NCBI GenBank assembly: GCA_946549475.1
Contig: CAMNQO010000011.1
Coordinates: 1 to 17,837, forward strand
Origin: an uncultured Bacteroidales bacterium
GTDB taxonomy: Bacteria > Bacteroidota > Bacteroidia > Bacteroidales > UBA932
Reading direction: 5' to 3'
DNA length: 17,837 bases
In this document: piece after piece, positions 13,898 through 17,837 of the stretch
Layout: each line of letters opens with the position of its first letter
Numbering within the stretch: the stretch's first letter is position 1
Position numbers and translations under genes: made by a program
Notes under the pieces: model-generated
Seen by the model: only the letters and a program-made list of their open reading frames with translations
Databases searched by the model: none
Told to the model about the DNA's origin: nothing

Positions 13898-15502
13898 TTA
13901 TTTGTTTTTCTTGACGAATATATCGGGAAGGACGGTATTCATCATCCCGTTGGTCAGTGCTTGGATAAGGTAGGCGGGATAGGGAATCATCGGATCCCGT
14001 TCGATGCCGATGGGCGCCTTTTTGGGCGCCTTCCCTTTTTGTGCCGGATTGGATTTCGGCAGCAGCATCGGGGCGAAAAAGTTGATGACGCCGCTGTTCT
14101 TGGCGATGAGTTGGTAGGGCGACTCGTCTTTCCAGGCGTGAATCTTCAAGTCATCGTAAAGCATACAGAGTTCTCCGCTTGCCTTGTGCTTGTCCCCGTT
14201 GAAGAGGCCGTCGATATGATGGATGCGGCACTCGGCCGTCACCCCGAAGAGGGGACGCAGGAAAGGGTCGAACAAGTCCGTGTCCAGACTGTCCACCTGA
14301 AATTTTCCCTTGATGTGTTCCTGTTTGTCGTTGCGGGTCCATAAAGACAGACTCAGGCGGCTGCCACGGCCCAGACCGGCGTTAAGAAAAAGCTCCATCG
14401 TGTTGTCCGGGGCATTGCTTATATGGCCCAGGTTCAGGCGGACTTTGCGCAGCGGCAGTTCTCCGCAGTTGATGTGGGTCGTGGCCCATATAAATTTGAA
14501 CTGATCGATGCGGGCGTTGATGCGCTTGATTTGCAAGGGAAGTTCGACGGCATTGATGCCTTCCTGCAAAGTCGGGTAGGGAACGGCAGGCGGGTAGCGG
14601 TCATCTTGCAGAATCACGATATCCTTTCCGTGCAGGTAGATGCTGTCAATTTTCACGCTACGGCTTTCCATTAAACGGGGCAGATTCAGGGTGCAGGTGT
14701 GCAGGCTTTCGAGATGGACATCGTACCACATGGCCGCGACCTTTCCCAGACGTTCTGCCAGTTCCTCTTTCGGGACGCAACTATACAGGTGCAATGCGTT
14801 TGCTTCGATCGGACCGGCGTCTGTCGTGCCGATATGGGCGGCTTGTATCCGGGACAGTCCCAGGGCGTCGGTATAGTCCAGACTGTCCAGCGCCAGATGA
14901 TAGCAGGAGTCATTGTAATGGAAGAGTGAGTCGCCCGTCTGCCAGGCCAGATCCCGGATGGAAAAGTTGATGTTGCCGGCGGATGCCCGCAACGAATCTG
15001 TCCGACTGCACAACTCCACCTCCCCGTCCTCTATGCGGGCTTCCGAAAGAGACAACTTTTTCAGCAGCCCGTTTTGCACTGCACCCGTGCTGTCTTTCGC
15101 TTCCCGGGGCGGAACCTTTCCTTTCGCGTCTTCTGCCAGGACGACACGCAACTTCGGATGATGCAAAACCAGCCGGTCGGTATGGGCGTCCGCGTTGAGC
15201 AGAGCCCGCAGCCACCGGACCCTTTCCAGACGGATTTCTTCAATGCTGGCCTCGATACCCGGAGACCCCGTTCCCGTCGAGTCGAGGGTGTTGAACTGTA
15301 CATCCCGGATTACCAGATAGCCGGGAAGCAAGGCGATATGCAATTTTTTGAAATCGAGCCGGGCATCCGGCACCTCGGCGAGTACCGTCTTGAGTTTTTG
15401 TTGTGCCACCCGTGAAACGATGCCGTCTCCTGTAGCGAATAACAATCCTATGCTTACGATGCTGACGAGAGCAATCCTGACCAGCCTCTTGCTCCTCTTC
15501 AT
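13898..15502 (-). CDS. AsmA-like envelope protein
   Basis: A 534-residue protein with a basic start and one N-terminal membrane helix (about 8-25), followed by a long beta-rich periplasmic part. The block after the helix (QKLKTVLAEVPDARLDFKKLHIALLPGYLVIRDVQF) is typical of the AsmA/TamB/DUF748 group, where a repeated beta groove is thought to carry lipids between membranes. Residues 215-480 show the expected alternation of strands, and the C-terminus ends in a basic tail. The exact family is a judgement from pattern only. Its start lies eight bases after the topA stop and its end 41 bases before pfkA, so the three are probably co-transcribed. Confidence 0.7.
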   Translation of the reverse strand: MKRSKRLVRIALVSIVSIGLLFATGDGIVSRVAQQKLKTVLAEVPDARLDFKKLHIALLPGYLVIRDVQFNTLDSTGTGSPGIEASIEEIRLERVRWLRALLNADAHTDRLVLHHPKLRVVLAEDAKGKVPPREAKDSTGAVQNGLLKKLSLSEARIEDGEVELCSRTDSLRASAGNINFSIRDLAWQTGDSLFHYNDSCYHLALDSLDYTDALGLSRIQAAHIGTTDAGPIEANALHLYSCVPKEELAERLGKVAAMWYDVHLESLHTCTLNLPRLMESRSVKIDSIYLHGKDIVILQDDRYPPAVPYPTLQEGINAVELPLQIKRINARIDQFKFIWATTHINCGELPLRKVRLNLGHISNAPDNTMELFLNAGLGRGSRLSLSLWTRNDKQEHIKGKFQVDSLDTDLFDPFLRPLFGVTAECRIHHIDGLFNGDKHKASGELCMLYDDLKIHAWKDESPYQLIAKNSGVINFFAPMLLPKSNPAQKGKAPKKAPIGIERDPMIPYPAYLIQALTNGMMNTVLPDIFVKKNK

Positions 15503-15510
15503 AATGAATG

Positions 15511-17826
15511 TTATTTCTTTCTGGAGAAACGCCGGCCCTTATGGGCGGAAGGCACGCTTTCCGCAATGATTTTCTGGCAGTCTTCTTCCGTCAGCGTGGC
15601 GGCGTCCGTGCCGCGCGGTATCTTGTAATTGGAATCGCCCTGCTTGATGTAGGGACCGTAGCGGCCGTTGAGGACCTGGATGCCGGACGCCTCAAAGACG
15701 GCGATGGGGCCGGCGGCCGGCTTGTTCTGTGCGGCGGACAGAATCTCGATGCATTTGTCAAGCGTGACGGTCTCCGCCTTGCACCCGCGTGGCAGGGAGA
15801 CATTTTTGTCCCCGTATTTGAGATAGGGTCCGAAACGCCCCTTCGTCGCGATGATGTCCACGCCCTCGTAAGTGCCGACCTTGCGGGGCAGCAGGAAGAG
15901 TTTGAGCGCCTCTTCCAGCGTGATGCTCTCCATCAGTTGGCCCTGTCCCAGGCTCGCGCTCACCTTGTCCGCGCCCTCGCCGATCTGGACATAGGCCCCA
16001 TACTGGCCGTATTTGGCGACCACCGGCCGCCCCTGTCCGTCCGTCCCGAGGACACGGTCTTCGCGTTTGCTGTAGGTCTTTTCGGACATCGTGCTGTCAA
16101 CGGTCCGGTGGAAAGGCGTATAGAAGCGGCCGATGACCTCTTTCCAATCCTGTTTCCCGTGGGCGATCCGGTCGAAATCTTCCTCCACGCCGGCCGTGAA
16201 ACCATAGTCCAGGATGTCGGAGAAATGTTCCATCAGATAGTCCGTGACCAGCATTCCGATTTCCTGGGGGAGCAGTTTGCGCTTTTCCGCTCCGACGGTA
16301 TCATAGGAGGTGGAATGGCTGATGACGCCGTTTTTGAGGGTGATGTTCTTGACCGGCAGTTTTTCGCCCTCCTTGTCGCCGATGACCACATAGCCCCTTG
16401 CCTTGGTGAGGGTGGAAATGGTCGGCGCATAGGTGGAAGGACGGCCGATGCCGAGTTCTTCGAGTTTCTTGACGAGGGTGGGCTCGGAATAGCGGTAAGG
16501 CGGATTGGTGTATTTGCCGGAGGCCTTGGCGCTGTCCAGTTTGAGACGGTCGCCGATGTGGATGTCCGGCAGGGCGCCGATGTTCTCTTCCGGCTGCTCG
16601 TCGTCCGTACTTTCCATATAGACCTTGAGGAAACCGTCGAAGCGGATCTGGTCGGAGGTCAGGCCGAAACGGTCCTTGAGGGTATCGGCGCCGATTTCCA
16701 CTTCTGAACGGAGGATGGCGGCGGGGGCCATCTGGCTGGCAACCGTCCGTTTCCAGATCAGGTCGTAGAGTTTCTTTTCCTGCGGCGTCCCGTCGATGCT
16801 GACGCGGTCGATATAGGTGGGCCGGATGGCTTCGTGGGCTTCCTGGGCACCTTTGCTCTTGGTCTGGTATTGGCAGGGGCGGGAATACTCCGCGCCGAAA
16901 TGTTCCGTGATATAGGTCTTCGCCGTGCCGAGGGCCAGCCGCGACAGGTTGACCGAGTCGGTACGCATATAGGTGATGAGACCTTCCTCGTACAGACGCT
17001 GGGCGATGCTCATTGTCTGCGAAACGCTGAAATGATATTTGCGGGCCGCCTCCTGCTGGAGGGTGGAGGTGGTGAACGGCGGGGCCGCAAAGCGCGAGAC
17101 TTCTTTCTGGCGGATGTCCAGGATGGAAAATTCGATGCCGACCAGGCTTTTCAGGAAGGTCTCCGCCTCCTCGGCCGTCTTGAATTTCTTTTCCAGCGTG
17201 CTTTTGAGTGAGACTTTGCCGTCCTTGAGCAGAAACAGCGCCTCGATGCGGTAGTACAGTTCTTTCTCGAAGGCGAGAATCTCCCGCTCCCGGTCCACGA
17301 TCAGGCGCAGGGCGACCGACTGGACCCTTCCGGCGGAAAGCCCGCGTTTCACCTTTCTCCAAAGGACGGGGGACAGTTCGAAACCGACCAGACGGTCGAG
17401 CACGCGGCGGGCCTGCTGGGCGTCCACGAGGTTCATATCGATGTCGCGGGGCGTCTTGAGCGAGTCCAACACGGCCGTCTTGGTAATTTCGTGGAAGACG
17501 ATGCGGCGGGTATTGTCCTTGCTGAGTCCCAGGGTCTCGAACAAGTGCCAGGAAATGGCTTCTCCCTCGCGGTCTTCATCGGACGCGAGATAGACGGCGG
17601 AAGCGGAAGAGGCCAGTTTTTTCAGATTGCTCACTACGGCTTTCTTGTCGGCGGGAATGACATATTTCGGCTCGAAATCTTTCTTGACATCCACGCTCAG
17701 GTCCTTTTCCGCCAGGTCCCGGATGTGGCCCCGGCTTGCGGCTACAATGTAATCCTTTCCAAGGAATTCCTGGATTTTGTCGATTTTCCCGGGTGACTCG
17801 ACGATAACAAGGTTTTTTCCCATCAT
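15511..17826 (-). CDS. topA: DNA topoisomerase I
   Basis: The type IA topoisomerase that relaxes negatively supercoiled DNA. The 771-residue protein has the TOPRIM domain with Glu10 (VESPGK) and the DxDxE motif SDEDREGE (Asp83, Asp85, Glu87). The catalytic tyrosine is Tyr286 in ITYMRTDS, with Arg288 beside it. GIGRPSTYAP is present further on. The last 200 residues carry the glycine-rich C-terminal repeats (QYGAYVQIG, RFGPYLKYGD, RYGPYIKQGD) and a basic tail instead of the four-cysteine zinc fingers of E. coli; this is usual in Bacteroidota. The gene is complete: the ATG is 11 bases from the window end, so its promoter is outside. It heads the topA - AsmA-like - pfkA unit. Confidence 0.97.
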   Translation of the reverse strand: MMGKNLVIVESPGKIDKIQEFLGKDYIVAASRGHIRDLAEKDLSVDVKKDFEPKYVIPADKKAVVSNLKKLASSASAVYLASDEDREGEAISWHLFETLGLSKDNTRRIVFHEITKTAVLDSLKTPRDIDMNLVDAQQARRVLDRLVGFELSPVLWRKVKRGLSAGRVQSVALRLIVDREREILAFEKELYYRIEALFLLKDGKVSLKSTLEKKFKTAEEAETFLKSLVGIEFSILDIRQKEVSRFAAPPFTTSTLQQEAARKYHFSVSQTMSIAQRLYEEGLITYMRTDSVNLSRLALGTAKTYITEHFGAEYSRPCQYQTKSKGAQEAHEAIRPTYIDRVSIDGTPQEKKLYDLIWKRTVASQMAPAAILRSEVEIGADTLKDRFGLTSDQIRFDGFLKVYMESTDDEQPEENIGALPDIHIGDRLKLDSAKASGKYTNPPYRYSEPTLVKKLEELGIGRPSTYAPTISTLTKARGYVVIGDKEGEKLPVKNITLKNGVISHSTSYDTVGAEKRKLLPQEIGMLVTDYLMEHFSDILDYGFTAGVEEDFDRIAHGKQDWKEVIGRFYTPFHRTVDSTMSEKTYSKREDRVLGTDGQGRPVVAKYGQYGAYVQIGEGADKVSASLGQGQLMESITLEEALKLFLLPRKVGTYEGVDIIATKGRFGPYLKYGDKNVSLPRGCKAETVTLDKCIEILSAAQNKPAAGPIAVFEASGIQVLNGRYGPYIKQGDSNYKIPRGTDAATLTEEDCQKIIAESVPSAHKGRRFSRKK

Positions 17827-17837
17827 TCTATACTTTT

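Noticed and set aside
15508..16707. Long + strand frame (399 codons) opposite topA
   Set aside because: It is the complement of well-conserved topA sequence, and its Asp/Val/Gly-rich translation is typical of a shadow frame.
16301..17362. Long minus-strand frame (353 codons) inside topA in another frame
   Set aside because: The Arg/Pro/His-rich product without a domain is a frame-shifted reading of topA.

Overview
The window reads as part of a Bacteroidota chromosome, most likely an uncultured or gut-type Bacteroidales. The reasons are TTTG / TAnnTTTG-type promoters, genes without Shine-Dalgarno sequences, Bacteroidales-type lipoproteins with Fibrobacter-paralogous (FISUMP) domains, a DUF6175 protein, and close Bacteroides-like PfkA and TopA sequences. 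I see no tRNA, rRNA, transposase, integrase or CRISPR array.

Region 1 (1-340) is an unusually elaborate leader. It has a candidate promoter, a long imperfect inverted repeat interleaved with a terminator-like hairpin ending in eight T, a 10-codon mini-ORF, and four and a half copies of an 11-bp tandem repeat running up to the next start codon.

Region 2 (341-8052) is a tightly packed run of ten + strand genes with gaps of at most 17 bases or overlaps of 4-8 bases, so almost certainly one operon. Products in order: a secreted protein with a possible FlgT-C-like tail, a lipoprotein, a DUF6175 protein, an envelope protein with a coiled-coil tail, a zinc-ribbon membrane protein, an SPFH (Band 7) protein with a GYF_2 tail, a 62-residue acidic protein, a four-helix membrane protein, and two LPP20-like envelope proteins. 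None has an assigned function that I know. Together they look like a trans-envelope assembly: an SPFH scaffold and membrane partners inside, with exported proteins and lipoproteins outside. This is the best candidate for an undescribed system here.

Region 3 (8096-11591) holds a 40-residue small protein and two FISUMP-domain lipoproteins. The first large one is visibly more AT-rich than its neighbours. The second is preceded by a sequence motif shared with the operon leader in region 1. A good intrinsic terminator follows.

Region 4 (11627-12827) is an AAA/STAND-like ATPase gene with a C-terminal winged helix. Its promoter is overlaid by a nearly perfect 39-bp palindrome.

Region 5 (12849-17826, minus strand) is a core operon: topA, an AsmA-like envelope protein, and pfkA. 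The ATPase gene and pfkA converge with 21 bases between them.
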